Source: Streptomyces avicenniae | Lineage (GTDB): Bacteria; Actinomycetota; Actinomycetes; Streptomycetales; Streptomycetaceae | Direction: 5' to 3' | Assembly: GCF_000719135.1 (NCBI RefSeq) | Contig: NZ_JOEK01000001.1 | Span: forward strand, 816,244 to 880,243 | DNA length: 64,000 bases | Shown here: positions 36,197 through 45,105 of the stretch, piece after piece | How positions within the stretch are numbered: position 1 is the stretch's first letter | Layout: each line of letters begins with the position of its first letter | Position numbers and translations under genes: made by a program | The notes under the pieces: model-generated | What the model was told of the DNA's origin: nothing | Databases searched by the model: none | What the model saw: the letters and a program-made list of their open reading frames with translations, nothing else

Positions 36197-37440
36197 TGGT
36201 TCTCCTCCAGCGCGGCCTCTCCGTACCGCTGGAGGTCCGAGAGGATCGCTTCCGGGTCACCGGTGCGCAGCGACTCCAGGTCCGTGTTGAACTGGGCCAG
36301 GACGCGGTCGAAGCCGCGCGCCGTCACCGGCCCCTGCACGCCCTCGCCGGACGCGCCCCACGCCTCGTCCTCCGGGTGCGCCGCCAGGTACTCGGCCGCC
36401 GCGCTCTGCCGCGACGGGATCGCGCCGAACGCCTCGCCCATCGCGATCTGCTGCTCGCCCTGCGTCAGGAACTCGACCAGCTCGACGGCGCTCTCGCGGT
36501 GCGCGCTGTCCTGCGCGACGCCCCAGCAGTTGGTGAACGCGAGGGTGCCAGGCCCGGCCGGGCCCTCGGGGAGCGGGAGGACGGTGTAGGCGATGTCGGG
36601 GAAGTCCAGCTCCATGGCACCGGCGAGCCAGCTGCCCTCGATGGTCATCGCGGCCCGGCCCTTGCCGAACGCCTCACCGGCCCAGCCCGCGTCCACGTCG
36701 GCCGCGAAGCGCATCGAGCCGTCCGCCAGCATGCCCTGGACGAACTCCAGCGCCTCGGTGTTCTCGGGCGAGGCGGCGGTGACCTCGGTCTGGGTCTCGT
36801 CGGTGACCCAGCCGCCCGCCTGCTTCATGAACGCGCCGAGCCGCTGGTACTCGTTGCTCGTCACCAGGCCGGTCACGTCGCCGCCGGTCAGCTGCGCGGC
36901 GACGGCGCTCAGCTCGTCCCAGGTCGTCGGGTAGTCGGCCTCGGTCAGCCCGGCCTCCTGCCACAGCCCGGTGTTCACGACCAGGCCGAGCGACGAGGTG
37001 TCCTTGGGGACGCAGACGAGCTGGTCCTCGTACGTGAACGACTGCCGCAGCGACGGCGAGAAGTCGTCCACGTCGGTTATCTCGTCGCCGTACGGGTACA
37101 GCGAGCCGCCGTGGGCGTAGTTGGCGAACTGGCTGGAGTCCACGTAGAAGACGTCCGGCGGCTCGCCGCCCGCGAACGCCTGGCCGAGCTGCTGGTTCAT
37201 GTCCTGGGCGACCTGGACCTCGACCGTGTTGCCCGACTCCGCCTCGTAGGCGTCGGCGGCGGCCTGCACGGCGGCGGTCTCGGCCTCGCCCGAGGTGGCT
37301 ATGAGGACGGTCAGCTTCTGGCTGCCGCCGCCCTCGTCCTGCGGGGCGTCCGCCTCGTCGTCGTAGCTCGACCCGCAGCCGGCGGCGGCCAACAGGGCCA
37401 TGCCGCAGGCAGCGGCGGTGAGGGCTCTTCGGGTACGCAT
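36193..37440 (-). CDS. Sugar-binding lipoprotein of the ABC importer
   Basis: This 415-residue extracellular solute-binding protein (family 1) has a lipobox ending AAAGC with Cys22. Typical segments are LTVLIATSGEAE, PPDVFYVDSSQFANYA, MTIEGSWLAGAM and FTNCWGVAQDS. It captures an oligosaccharide or sugar for the two permeases. The LacI gene 80 bases upstream on the same strand and the divergent debranching-like enzyme suggest an alpha-glucan-type or related saccharide. Confidence 0.92.
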   Translation of the reverse strand: MRTRRALTAAACGMALLAAAGCGSSYDDEADAPQDEGGGSQKLTVLIATSGEAETAAVQAAADAYEAESGNTVEVQVAQDMNQQLGQAFAGGEPPDVFYVDSSQFANYAHGGSLYPYGDEITDVDDFSPSLRQSFTYEDQLVCVPKDTSSLGLVVNTGLWQEAGLTEADYPTTWDELSAVAAQLTGGDVTGLVTSNEYQRLGAFMKQAGGWVTDETQTEVTAASPENTEALEFVQGMLADGSMRFAADVDAGWAGEAFGKGRAAMTIEGSWLAGAMELDFPDIAYTVLPLPEGPAGPGTLAFTNCWGVAQDSAHRESAVELVEFLTQGEQQIAMGEAFGAIPSRQSAAAEYLAAHPEDEAWGASGEGVQGPVTARGFDRVLAQFNTDLESLRTGDPEAILSDLQRYGEAALEENQ

Positions 37441-37520
37441 GGGATGTCGTTCCTCCAGGGGTGGCGCGGCTCTTCAGGGGATCGGGTGGTCAGGGGGTCG
37501 GGGGTCAGGGGGGCAGGGGG

Positions 37521-38585
37521 TCAGGTGGCGCGGGGCGGGCGCGTGCTGTCGCGGAGGACGAGCGCCGGTGCGAGCAGCAACTGCTCGTGCGGGCGCTCCG
37601 GATCGGCGATCCGTTCCATCAGCAGCCGCACGGCCTCGCGCCCGATGGACGCCATGGGCTGGTCCACGCTGGTGAGGCCGGGGGTGACGACGGTGGCGGC
37701 GGGCGAGTCGTCGAAGCCGGTGACGGACACGTCCTCGCCGGGCGACAGGCCCCGCTCGCGCAGCGCGCGGTAGCAGCCCATCGCCAGGGTGTCGCTCGCG
37801 GCGACCACGGCCGTCACGCCCGTGTCCAGCAGCGTCCCGGCGGCGGCGCTCGCCTGCTCGGCGTCGTCCTCGCTGGCGGCGCGGCGCCCGCGGACGGACA
37901 GGCCGTGGCGCTGCATCGCCCGCTTCCAGCCCGTGGCTCGGTCGTCACCGGCGCCTGAGCCGCGTGGCCAGCCGAGGAAGCCGATGCGCTCGTGCCCGAG
38001 CGCCACCAAGTGGTCCACGACGGCCTCGATACCGGCGGCGCCGTCCACGTCCACCCAGTCGCCGATCTGCCGCCCCGACCAGACCCGGCCGAACGCGGCG
38101 AACGGCACACCGTGCTTTTCCAGCCACGCCTGGCGGGGGTCGCCGCGGTCGGTGTCGCTCAGGACGAAGCCGTCCACGTCGTACGTGCCGAGCAGTTCTT
38201 CGTACGCGGCCAGCGGCCCGCCGGGACCGTCGTCCGCCGGGGTGGCGACGAACAGGAGTATCCGGTGGCCCGCCTCCTGGGCGGTCTGCGACAGGGCGTG
38301 CAGGAAGCGGTCCATCACCGGCGTCGAGCGGTCCACGTCCACCGGCTGCACCGCGTAGCCGATCAGCCTGCTGGACCGTGTCCGCAGGGCCTGCGCGGCC
38401 CGGTGCGGGCGGTAGCCCATGGCATCGACGGCCTGACGGACCCGGGCCAGCGTGTCGGGCCGCAGCAGCTCGGGGGAGTTCAGCGCGTTGGAGACCGTCT
38501 GCGGGGAGACCCCGGCACGGCGCGCGACCATCGCGAGGGTCACACCGCTGCCCCGTGCCGCCGGACGTCCGGGCGTCGTCGCCAA
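37521..38585 (-). CDS. LacI-family repressor of the sugar operon
   Basis: This 354-residue regulator has the LacI helix-turn-helix VTLAMVARRAGVSPQTVSNALN (residues about 15-36), the hinge region and a periplasmic-binding-like sensor domain with GFVLSDTD, ERIGFLGWP and SVTGFDDSP. I chose TTG at 38585, which has GGAG five bases upstream; the longer frame is unlike protein. Two operator-like palindromes lie in the divergent gap. It probably controls the importer and the divergent glycosidase, released by the imported sugar. Confidence 0.9.
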   Translation of the reverse strand: MATTPGRPAARGSGVTLAMVARRAGVSPQTVSNALNSPELLRPDTLARVRQAVDAMGYRPHRAAQALRTRSSRLIGYAVQPVDVDRSTPVMDRFLHALSQTAQEAGHRILLFVATPADDGPGGPLAAYEELLGTYDVDGFVLSDTDRGDPRQAWLEKHGVPFAAFGRVWSGRQIGDWVDVDGAAGIEAVVDHLVALGHERIGFLGWPRGSGAGDDRATGWKRAMQRHGLSVRGRRAASEDDAEQASAAAGTLLDTGVTAVVAASDTLAMGCYRALRERGLSPGEDVSVTGFDDSPAATVVTPGLTSVDQPMASIGREAVRLLMERIADPERPHEQLLLAPALVLRDSTRPPRAT

Positions 38586-38651
38586 GGTGTCTCCAAGTGA
38601 GAGGCGCCGGACCGGGGTTCGGCGCGATGTCGGGTCGTGGTCCTGTCGTTC

Positions 38652-38665
38652 TTGGAGCGATCCAG
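38652..38665. promoter_or_regulatory. LacI-type operator 1
   Basis: TTGGAGCGATCCAG is a near-palindrome with the central CG typical of LacI-family sites in Streptomyces (compare CebR, TGGGAGCGCTCCCA, from memory). It is 66 bases from the repressor start. Confidence 0.65.
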
Positions 38666-38701
38666 AGGGCTTGCCAGCGCTGTGAACAGCCCTTACGGTC
38701 T

Positions 38702-38715
38702 TTGGAACGCTCCAA
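38702..38715. promoter_or_regulatory. LacI-type operator 2
   Basis: TTGGAACGCTCCAA is a 14-base near-perfect palindrome of the same type as operator 1, centred 50 bases downstream of it and 27 bases before the glycosidase ATG. Confidence 0.7.
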
Positions 38716-38742
38716 TGGCTGGAAAGATTGGTATCTGCGCCC

Positions 38743-40842
38743 ATGACTGTCAAGACCCCGGACGGAAGAAACCCGGCGGCGGACACGTCCGAGCCCCTGG
38801 CCGGACTGCAGCCGTTCCTCCACGGCGCCTGCGTCACGCTGTACGCGCCGAGCTTCGCCGTCTCCCGCCCCGACGGGCGGTTCGACGGGGGCGCGGACGG
38901 CTTCTACCACGCGGACCGGCGCGCCCTGGCGCGGCTCGACATCACGGTGGAGGGTGTGCCGCTCGTCACCGTGGGCGGCGGCCCGGTCGGCGCGGACACG
39001 GCCGTGTTCCGGTCGGTGCTGCGCGGCGTCGCGGAGGCGACCGCCGACCCCGCCGTCACGCTGACGCGGACCCGCGCCGTCGCGCCCGGCGCGCTCACCG
39101 AGACGCTGGAGATCGTCAACGCCGGTTCGCTGCCCGCCCGTTTCGTCCTGACGGTCGCGCCGGGCACGGACCTCGCGACGATGGACCACGTCAAGTCGGG
39201 CCTCCCGCCCGCCCCCGTACCGGCCGGGCGCGACGGCGGCGCCCTCACCTGGGCGGGCGACGGTGTCACCGTCACGTTCGCCGCGACCCCCGCGCCCGAC
39301 ACGTACGGCCCCGGCGGCGCACACCGCTGGACCCTCGCCCTCGCCCCGGGCGACCGCTGGACGGCCCGTCTCACCTGCGCCGCCGAGGAGTCCGCGCCGC
39401 CGCTCTTCCCCGCCCCGGCCCCCGGCACCGCCACCCCCTGGCACACGCCGCGCCTGCGCAGCGCCGACCGCCGCCTCGACCGCTGGGTGAGCCAATCCCA
39501 CGACGACCTCGAACGGCTGCTCCTCGCCGACCCCGAGGCCCCCGGCGACCTGTTCCTCGCGGCGGGCGCGCCCTGGTTCGCGACCCTCTTCGGCCGCGAC
39601 TCCCTGTGGGCCGCACGGATGTTGCTGCCCCTCGGCACCGAACTCGCCGCCGGGACACTGCGGGTGCTCGCGCGCCGCCAAGGCACCGCCGTGGACCCCG
39701 AGTCGCAGGAACAGCCGGGCAAGATCCTGCACGAGATACGCCACGTGGGCCTCAACCAGCCGAAACTCTCCCTGCCGCCGCGCTACTTCGGCACCGTGGA
39801 CGCCACCCCGCTGTGGGTCAGCCTGCTGCACGACGCCTGGCGCTGGGGCCTGGCCGACGAGCAGGTCGAGGCGCTGCTGCCGTACGCCGAGGCCGCCCTC
39901 GGCTGGATGCGCGACCACGGCGACGCGGACGGCGACGGCTTCCTGGAGTACATCGACACCACGGGCCGCGGCCTGGCCAACCAGGGCTGGAAGGACTCGG
40001 GCGACAGCATCCGCTTCCGCGACGGGCGGTGCGCGCAGGCGCCCATCGCGCTGTGCGAGGTGCAGGCGTACGCGTACGAGGCGGCGCGCGGCGGCGCGGC
40101 ACTGCTGCGGGCGTTCGGACGGCCGGGCGCCGACGCGTGGGACGAGTGGGCCGCGCGCATGGCGGACCGGTTCCGCGCCCGCTTCTGGGTCGAGGACGAG
40201 CGCGGCGCCTACCCGGCCGTCGCGCTGGACGCCGGGAAGCGGCCGGTGGACTCCGTCACGTCCGGCTTCGGGCACCTGCTGGGCACCGGGCTGCTGAACG
40301 CGGAGGAGAGCGCGCTGCTCGCGGCGCGCCTGTCGTCACCCGACCTCGACTCCGGCTTCGGGCTGCGGACGTACAGCAGCACGTCGGGCGGCTTCAACCC
40401 GCTGGGCTACCACGTCGGTTCGGTGTGGCCGCACGACACGGCGATCGCCGTGCACGGGCTGGCGCGCGCCGGATTCCCGGCGGAGGCGGCGTCGCTCGGG
40501 GCCGGACTGGTGCGCGCGTCCGACGCGTTCGCCGCGCGGCTGCCCGAACTCTTCGCGGGCTACGGCACGGACACCGACCCGGCGCCGATCCCGTACCCGG
40601 CGTCCTGCTTCCCGCAGGCGTGGGCGGCGGCGGCGTCCGTGCACGTCCTGCGGTCGGTGCTCGGCCTGGAGGCCGACGTGCCGGGCGGGACGGTGACGGT
40701 CGCGGCGCGCGCCGCGCTGGACGTTGGGCCGCTGCGGCTGTCGGGCGTGACGGTCGGGGGCCGGGCGCTCGGCCTGTCGGTGACGGCCGAGGGCCGGGTG
40801 GAGGCGACGGCGCCCGAGGGGCTGACCGTGCGGGTGCGGTGA
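38743..40842 (+). CDS. Glycogen-debranching-like glycosidase (amylo-alpha-1,6-glucosidase family)
   Basis: This 699-residue protein has an N-terminal glycogen-debranching N domain (residues about 20-220) and a C-terminal (alpha/alpha)6 glycoside hydrolase barrel like GH15/GH133. Signatures are APWFATLFGRDSLWAA, GKILHEIRHV, TVDATPLWVSLLHDA, NQGWKDSGDSI and GSVWPHDTAI. There is no signal peptide, so it acts in the cytosol on the imported sugar. The divergent gap carries two LacI operators. The ATG at 38743 lacks a good ribosome site and may be nearly leaderless. Confidence 0.85.
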   Translation: MTVKTPDGRNPAADTSEPLAGLQPFLHGACVTLYAPSFAVSRPDGRFDGGADGFYHADRRALARLDITVEGVPLVTVGGGPVGADTAVFRSVLRGVAEATADPAVTLTRTRAVAPGALTETLEIVNAGSLPARFVLTVAPGTDLATMDHVKSGLPPAPVPAGRDGGALTWAGDGVTVTFAATPAPDTYGPGGAHRWTLALAPGDRWTARLTCAAEESAPPLFPAPAPGTATPWHTPRLRSADRRLDRWVSQSHDDLERLLLADPEAPGDLFLAAGAPWFATLFGRDSLWAARMLLPLGTELAAGTLRVLARRQGTAVDPESQEQPGKILHEIRHVGLNQPKLSLPPRYFGTVDATPLWVSLLHDAWRWGLADEQVEALLPYAEAALGWMRDHGDADGDGFLEYIDTTGRGLANQGWKDSGDSIRFRDGRCAQAPIALCEVQAYAYEAARGGAALLRAFGRPGADAWDEWAARMADRFRARFWVEDERGAYPAVALDAGKRPVDSVTSGFGHLLGTGLLNAEESALLAARLSSPDLDSGFGLRTYSSTSGGFNPLGYHVGSVWPHDTAIAVHGLARAGFPAEAASLGAGLVRASDAFAARLPELFAGYGTDTDPAPIPYPASCFPQAWAAAASVHVLRSVLGLEADVPGGTVTVAARAALDVGPLRLSGVTVGGRALGLSVTAEGRVEATAPEGLTVRVR

Positions 40843-41088
40843 GCGGCCGGGCGGGGGCCGCCGTCCGGCCGCTCGAAGGTGCGTGCTCTCTCGTCGGCGG
40901 GGCGCTGTCGATTTCCTTTCGGAACCGCGGGCTTTCTCCCGAGAATGCGCACCGCATTTCCGTCCGCCCGCAATTCCGCCGCGCGGCATCAATGGCTTGA
41001 CCTGCGGATTCCGGCCAGCGGCTTTTCCGCGGGCGATTCCGCCGACCGCCCCCCGTCCTCGCCCGCCGGGCGGAATCCGCCGCCCCGC

Positions 41089-42009
41089 TCACCAGCCCAG
41101 TTCGTCACACCCCTCGTGCCCCGACGGCTCCACCTGGAGCGTGGCGTGCGCCACGCCGTGGCGCCGCCGCAGCACGTCGCGCGCCCGGTCGAGGACGGCG
41201 TGCGGGTCGGCGTGCTCGGTCGCCACCAGGTGGGCGGTCGCGACCGGCATGCCGGACGTCAGCGTCCACAGGTGCAGGTCGTGCACGTCCGCCACGCCGT
41301 CGATCGCCGCGAGGTCGCCCGTCACCTGGTCGAGGTCCATGCCCTCCGGCGCGTGCTGCGCCAGCACAGCCAGCACCTGCCGCCCCAGCAGCAGCGCCCG
41401 CACCACCACGAAGCAGCCGATGGCCAGCGCGACCACCGTGTCCCACACCGGGTTCCCCGTTGCGGCCACCAGCCAGCCCGCCGCGATCACGCCGACCGAC
41501 CCGGCCGTGTCGGCGACGACCTCCAGATAGGCGCCCTTCACGTTCAGGCTCTCCGCCGCCCCGGCCCGCAGCAGCAGGAGCACGGCGACGTTCACGGCCA
41601 GCCCGAGGGCGCCGACGACCACCATCGGCCCGGTCTCCACCTCGGCGTCGCCGCCCGCCCGCAGCGCGGCCTGCACGACGATGTAGACCGCCACGCCCAG
41701 CATCAGCAGGACGGCGAGCCCCGAGGCGAAGACCTCGGCGCGGTAGGACCCGTACGTACGGCGCCCCGTGGAGTCGGGGCGGGCCGCGATGCGCGTGGCG
41801 ACGAGGGCGGCGGCGAGCGTCACCACGTCGGCCGCCATGTGCCCGGCGTCGGACAGCAGCGACAGCGAGCCGGACAGCACGCCGAAGACCAGCTCGACGA
41901 CGAAGAAGGCCGCGATCAGCACGAAGGAGACGGCGAGGCGCCCGCGGTGCCTGCCGGTGGCCGACGTGCCGCCGCCGTGACCGTGGCCGTGCGCGTGTCC
42001 GTGGCCCAT
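41089..42009 (-). CDS. Cation diffusion facilitator, zinc/cobalt efflux type
   Basis: This 306-residue CDF transporter has a His-rich N-terminus (MGHGHAHGHGHGGG), six membrane helices and a C-terminal cytoplasmic domain. The helix-2 motif is SDAGHMAAD. The helix-5 motif reads YLEVVADTAGS, with Glu where E. coli-type CzcD has His. Translation is coupled by a one-base overlap to the ArsR regulator upstream, so it is a metal-induced efflux pair. The 246 bases between it and the glycosidase gene show nothing I can support. Confidence 0.92.
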   Translation of the reverse strand: MGHGHAHGHGHGGGTSATGRHRGRLAVSFVLIAAFFVVELVFGVLSGSLSLLSDAGHMAADVVTLAAALVATRIAARPDSTGRRTYGSYRAEVFASGLAVLLMLGVAVYIVVQAALRAGGDAEVETGPMVVVGALGLAVNVAVLLLLRAGAAESLNVKGAYLEVVADTAGSVGVIAAGWLVAATGNPVWDTVVALAIGCFVVVRALLLGRQVLAVLAQHAPEGMDLDQVTGDLAAIDGVADVHDLHLWTLTSGMPVATAHLVATEHADPHAVLDRARDVLRRRHGVAHATLQVEPSGHEGCDELGW

Positions 42010-42422
42010 CAGCGCGGCCCGCCCGTCCGCTCGGGGTGGATCGCGTCGGTGTGGCCCGTGTGGGCCACGGCGAGGTCGAGCAGCATCCGCACGTGCGCGT
42101 CGTCCAGCCGGTAGTACGCCACCCGCCCCGCCCGCCGCGCCGCGACGACGCGGTGGGCGCGCAGCAGCCGCAGGGCGTGCGACGTGGCCGACTCGCTCAT
42201 GCCGGTCACGGCGGCCAGGTCGCAGACGCACAGCTCCCCGTCCAGGAGCGCGACGAGCAGCCGCAGGCGGCCCGGGTCGGACATCAGGCCGAAGACGTCG
42301 GCGGTGTCCCCCAGGTCGCGCTCCGCGGGCATCCGCGACCTGACGGCGTGCACGCGCTCCGGATCCACGAGCCGCACGGCACAGCCGTCGGCGGGGACCA
42401 GCTCATCTGAAGACCTCTTCAT
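42009..42422 (-). CDS. ArsR/SmtB-family metal-responsive repressor
   Basis: This 137-residue winged-helix protein carries both possible metal sites: ELCVCDLA (alpha-3 cysteines) and DDAHVRMLLDLAVAHTGH (alpha-5 Asp/His pattern as in SmtB and CzrA). Recognition helix: SESATSHALRLLRAH. It should dissociate from DNA on zinc or a similar metal and release the CDF exporter gene. The ATG at 42422 has no strong ribosome site. A palindrome, TGAAGACCTCTTCA (42408-42421), spans the start codon. Confidence 0.88.
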   Translation of the reverse strand: MKRSSDELVPADGCAVRLVDPERVHAVRSRMPAERDLGDTADVFGLMSDPGRLRLLVALLDGELCVCDLAAVTGMSESATSHALRLLRAHRVVAARRAGRVAYYRLDDAHVRMLLDLAVAHTGHTDAIHPERTGGPR

Positions 42423-42749
42423 ACATGCAGCGTGGCGGCACTCCCGCGGCGCTGTCAAAGGCTGCCGTGGTAACCGTTGTCGTTCCCGCGCGCCGCCGCC
42501 GGTACCGCTTCCGACCCTTACCGATCGTGAACGAGGGAGCGCGCTCCGCATAACAAATGACACTCCGTCAGATGCGATGTGCAGCACATCACCTCCGCGA
42601 GATGCCCGTTTTGATCAACTTGAGGCGAGATTTTCCGTGCCCCGTTCCCGCGTCTTTTCCGCGGACACTTGGAATCTCGCGCCGACTTCTATTAACGTTC
42701 GATAACGCAGCGCGGTCGTCACTGTCGTCGCTAGGACGGCACCGTGCTC
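42423..42749. other. Divergent intergenic region with a predicted promoter
   Basis: The gap between the ArsR gene and the riboswitch holds no gene. It includes an AT-rich stretch TCTATTAACGTTCGATAACG (42687-42706) and a TAGGAC hexamer (42732-42737), a plausible -10 box just before the riboswitch. I find no convincing -35. Confidence 0.35.
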
Positions 42750-42912
42750 TGTCGCTTAATCCTGTGTGCGGGAACACCCGCACCCGAGGAACCGGGGAAC
42801 CACCATCTGGGGTGAATCGGACAGCCGCAGGCCACCACCGCCTTCGGCCGCCCGTAGGAGACCTTCCTGCTCCGAACCCGTCAGCTAACCCGGTAGGCGA
42901 AGGAAGGAAAGG
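42750..42912 (+). promoter_or_regulatory. c-di-AMP (ydaO/yuaA) riboswitch
   Basis: The segment contains the conserved blocks of the ydaO class in order: CGCTTAATC, GGGGAACCAC, GGGGTGAATC, GACAGCCGCAGG and GAACCCGTCAGCTAACCC followed by GGTAGGCGAAGGAAGG. It ends a few bases before the ribosome site of a cell-wall peptidase, the usual partner in actinobacteria. Known members switch off expression when c-di-AMP is high, linking wall remodelling to osmotic state. Exact ends are approximate. Confidence 0.9.
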
Positions 42913-42923
42913 AGAGCGCCTCC

Positions 42924-44051
42924 GTGGCGTCGAACCGGCATGCCTCTTTCGAGGACACGCGCCAGGGCGCGCAGCAGCTCCTCGGCTCGCACGACCCCCA
43001 TGACAGCCCGTACGGCGCTTACGGCACGCACCCCGACGCGACCGAACTCCCGCAGCCCGGCGTCTACTTCGGCCCCAAGGCCGACGACGACGAGCCGCGC
43101 ACGGAGTGGAACCCGAGCGAGGACACCCTCCGGCCCGTCCGCGGTCGCCACCGCGTCGCCCGCAAGGGCGGCGGCACCTTCGCCCGCAGCCGCGCCGTCC
43201 TCGGCGTCGGCGTGATCGCCGCCGTGGGCGCGGGCGGCATGGCCTCGGCCGACGAGGGCTCAGGCACCGTCCCCGGCATGGACGCCGCGGCCGACAAGCT
43301 GCGTGACATCCCCGGCCAGCTCCCCGTCGTCGGCGGCCTGTTGTCCGCCGAGGAGGCCGCGCCGACCGCCGCCCCCTTCACCGAGGCGGGCGTCACCGAG
43401 GAGGACGTCGAGGCCGGGCGCACCGACGCCGGTGAGGCCCTGCGGGCCCGCATCCTCCAGCAGGCCGACCACCAGACCACCAGCGCCGACACGCAGACCG
43501 TCGATGCCGCCCTCGCCGCCGCCGAGGCCGACGCCGCCACGGAGGCCGCCGAGGCCGCCGAGGCGGAGCGTCAGGCCCTGGAGGAGCAGCGCGAGCGCGA
43601 GGAGGCCGAGCGCCGCCGCGCCGAGGAGGAGCAGCGCCGCCGCGAACTGGCCGCCAGCTACGTCCTCCCGCTGTCGGACTACCGCCTCAGCTCCAGCTTC
43701 GGCCAGGACGGCGCCATGTGGCAGTCCAACCACACCGGCCAGGACTTCGCCGCCTCCACCGGCACCCCGGTGAAGAACATCCACACCGGCGTCGTCACCG
43801 AGGCGGCCTGGGCCGGGTCGTACGGCTACCGCGTGATCGTCCAGCTGGAGGACGGCACCGAGATCTGGTACTGCCACCTCTCCTCGATGAGCGTCTCGGC
43901 CGGGCAGGAAGTCGTCACCACCGACCAGATCGGCCTCGTCGGCTCCACCGGCAACTCCACGGGCGCCCACCTGCACGTCGAGGTCAGGCCCGGCGGCGGC
44001 GACGCCGTTGACCCCCTGGCGTGGCTGCGTGACAAGGGCCTCACGGTCTGA
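42924..44051 (+). CDS. M23 family (LytM-type) peptidoglycan peptidase under riboswitch control
   Basis: This 375-residue protein has a charged N-terminus of about 85 residues and a hydrophobic segment (AVLGVGVIAAVGAGGMASA, about 91-109) that may be a late signal or anchor. A coiled Glu/Arg/Ala-rich region (about 180-250) and a C-terminal LytM domain follow. Zinc ligands are visible in HTGQDF and HLHVEV. It should cut peptide cross-links in the wall during growth or germination. The GTG at 42924 has AGGAG nine bases upstream. Confidence 0.9.
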   Translation: MASNRHASFEDTRQGAQQLLGSHDPHDSPYGAYGTHPDATELPQPGVYFGPKADDDEPRTEWNPSEDTLRPVRGRHRVARKGGGTFARSRAVLGVGVIAAVGAGGMASADEGSGTVPGMDAAADKLRDIPGQLPVVGGLLSAEEAAPTAAPFTEAGVTEEDVEAGRTDAGEALRARILQQADHQTTSADTQTVDAALAAAEADAATEAAEAAEAERQALEEQREREEAERRRAEEEQRRRELAASYVLPLSDYRLSSSFGQDGAMWQSNHTGQDFAASTGTPVKNIHTGVVTEAAWAGSYGYRVIVQLEDGTEIWYCHLSSMSVSAGQEVVTTDQIGLVGSTGNSTGAHLHVEVRPGGGDAVDPLAWLRDKGLTV

Positions 44052-44072
44052 AGGACCGCGTCCCCCCGCACC

Positions 44073-44114
44073 CCGGCGGCCCTGATGACGACCCCCCGAC
44101 ATCAGGGCCGCCGG
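44073..44114 (+). terminator. Terminator after the M23 peptidase gene
   Basis: A perfect 15-bp stem (44073-44087 with 44100-44114) has a 12-base loop and lies 21 bases after the stop. Confidence 0.8.
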
Positions 44115-44130
44115 ACTACGCTTGGCCGCC

Positions 44131-45081
44131 ATGACCATACCCACGCGTGCCCTCGGTGACCTGCGGGTCTCCCCGCTCTGCCTCGGCGGGAACGTCTTCG
44201 GCTGGACCGCGGACGAGGCGCAGTCGTTCGCCGTCCTCGACGGCTACGCCGACGCAGGCGGCACCTTCCTCGACACGGCGGACGTCTACTCGGCCTGGCA
44301 CGACGGCAATTCGGGCGGCGAGTCGGAGACGCTCATCGGCCGCTGGCTGGCCCGCCGCGGACGGCGGGACGACGTCGTCGTCGCCACCAAGGGCGGCGGC
44401 CACCCGGAGCTGCGGGGCCTCGCCGCGTCCACGATCAAGCGCGCCGCCGAGGAGTCCCTGCGCCGCCTCGGCACCGACCACATCGACCTGTACTACACGC
44501 ACTTCGACGACGAGACGGTCGAGGTCTCCGAGATCATGACCGCGCTGGACGACCTGGTCCGCGCCGGGAAGGTCCGCGCCCTCGGCGCCTCCAACCTCTC
44601 GCCCGCCCGCCTGGAGGCGTCCCTCGCCTTCGCCGCCCGCGAGGGCACCACCCCGTACGTCGCCCTCCAGCCGAAGTACAACCTCGTCTCGCGCGACACG
44701 TACGAGGGCGAACTCGCCGCCGTCGCCGCCCATCACGGGCTCGGGGCGCTGCCCTACTCCGGCCTCGCCTCCGGCTTCCTCACCGGCAAGTACCGGGCCG
44801 ACACGACGATCGACAGCCCCCGCGCGCCCGTCGCGGCGGGACACCTCGCCACCGAGCGGGGGCGGCGCGTCCTGGCCGCGGTCGAGACGGTCGCGGACGC
44901 GCACGGCGTGCCGATGGCGAGCGTCGCCCTGGCCTGGCTCGCGGCCCGCCCGACCGTCACGGCCCCGATCGCCAGCGCCCGCACCACCGACCAACTGCCC
45001 GCGCTCCTCGCCGCGGCGACGCTGACCCTGACCGACGCGGACCTGACGACCCTCACCGAAGCCTCGGACACGGCGGCCTGA
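44131..45081 (+). CDS. Aldo/keto reductase
   Basis: This 316-residue NADPH-dependent oxidoreductase has the AKR barrel. Key segments are FLDTADVYSAW (catalytic Asp/Tyr), VVATKGGG (Lys), DLYYTHFDD (His), GASNLSPARLEA and the C-terminal VTAPIASARTTDQL. The substrate is unknown. The ATG at 44131 is preceded by TACGCT (44117-44122) eight bases upstream and no ribosome site, suggesting leaderless translation. Confidence 0.9.
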   Translation: MTIPTRALGDLRVSPLCLGGNVFGWTADEAQSFAVLDGYADAGGTFLDTADVYSAWHDGNSGGESETLIGRWLARRGRRDDVVVATKGGGHPELRGLAASTIKRAAEESLRRLGTDHIDLYYTHFDDETVEVSEIMTALDDLVRAGKVRALGASNLSPARLEASLAFAAREGTTPYVALQPKYNLVSRDTYEGELAAVAAHHGLGALPYSGLASGFLTGKYRADTTIDSPRAPVAAGHLATERGRRVLAAVETVADAHGVPMASVALAWLAARPTVTAPIASARTTDQLPALLAAATLTLTDADLTTLTEASDTAA

Positions 45082-45105
45082 AGGGTCTCTTCTTGCGCCA
45101 GGCCC

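Noticed and set aside
42960..43306. Overlapping plus-strand frames in the M23 gene
   Set aside because: The Arg/Pro-rich composition is typical of out-of-frame reading.
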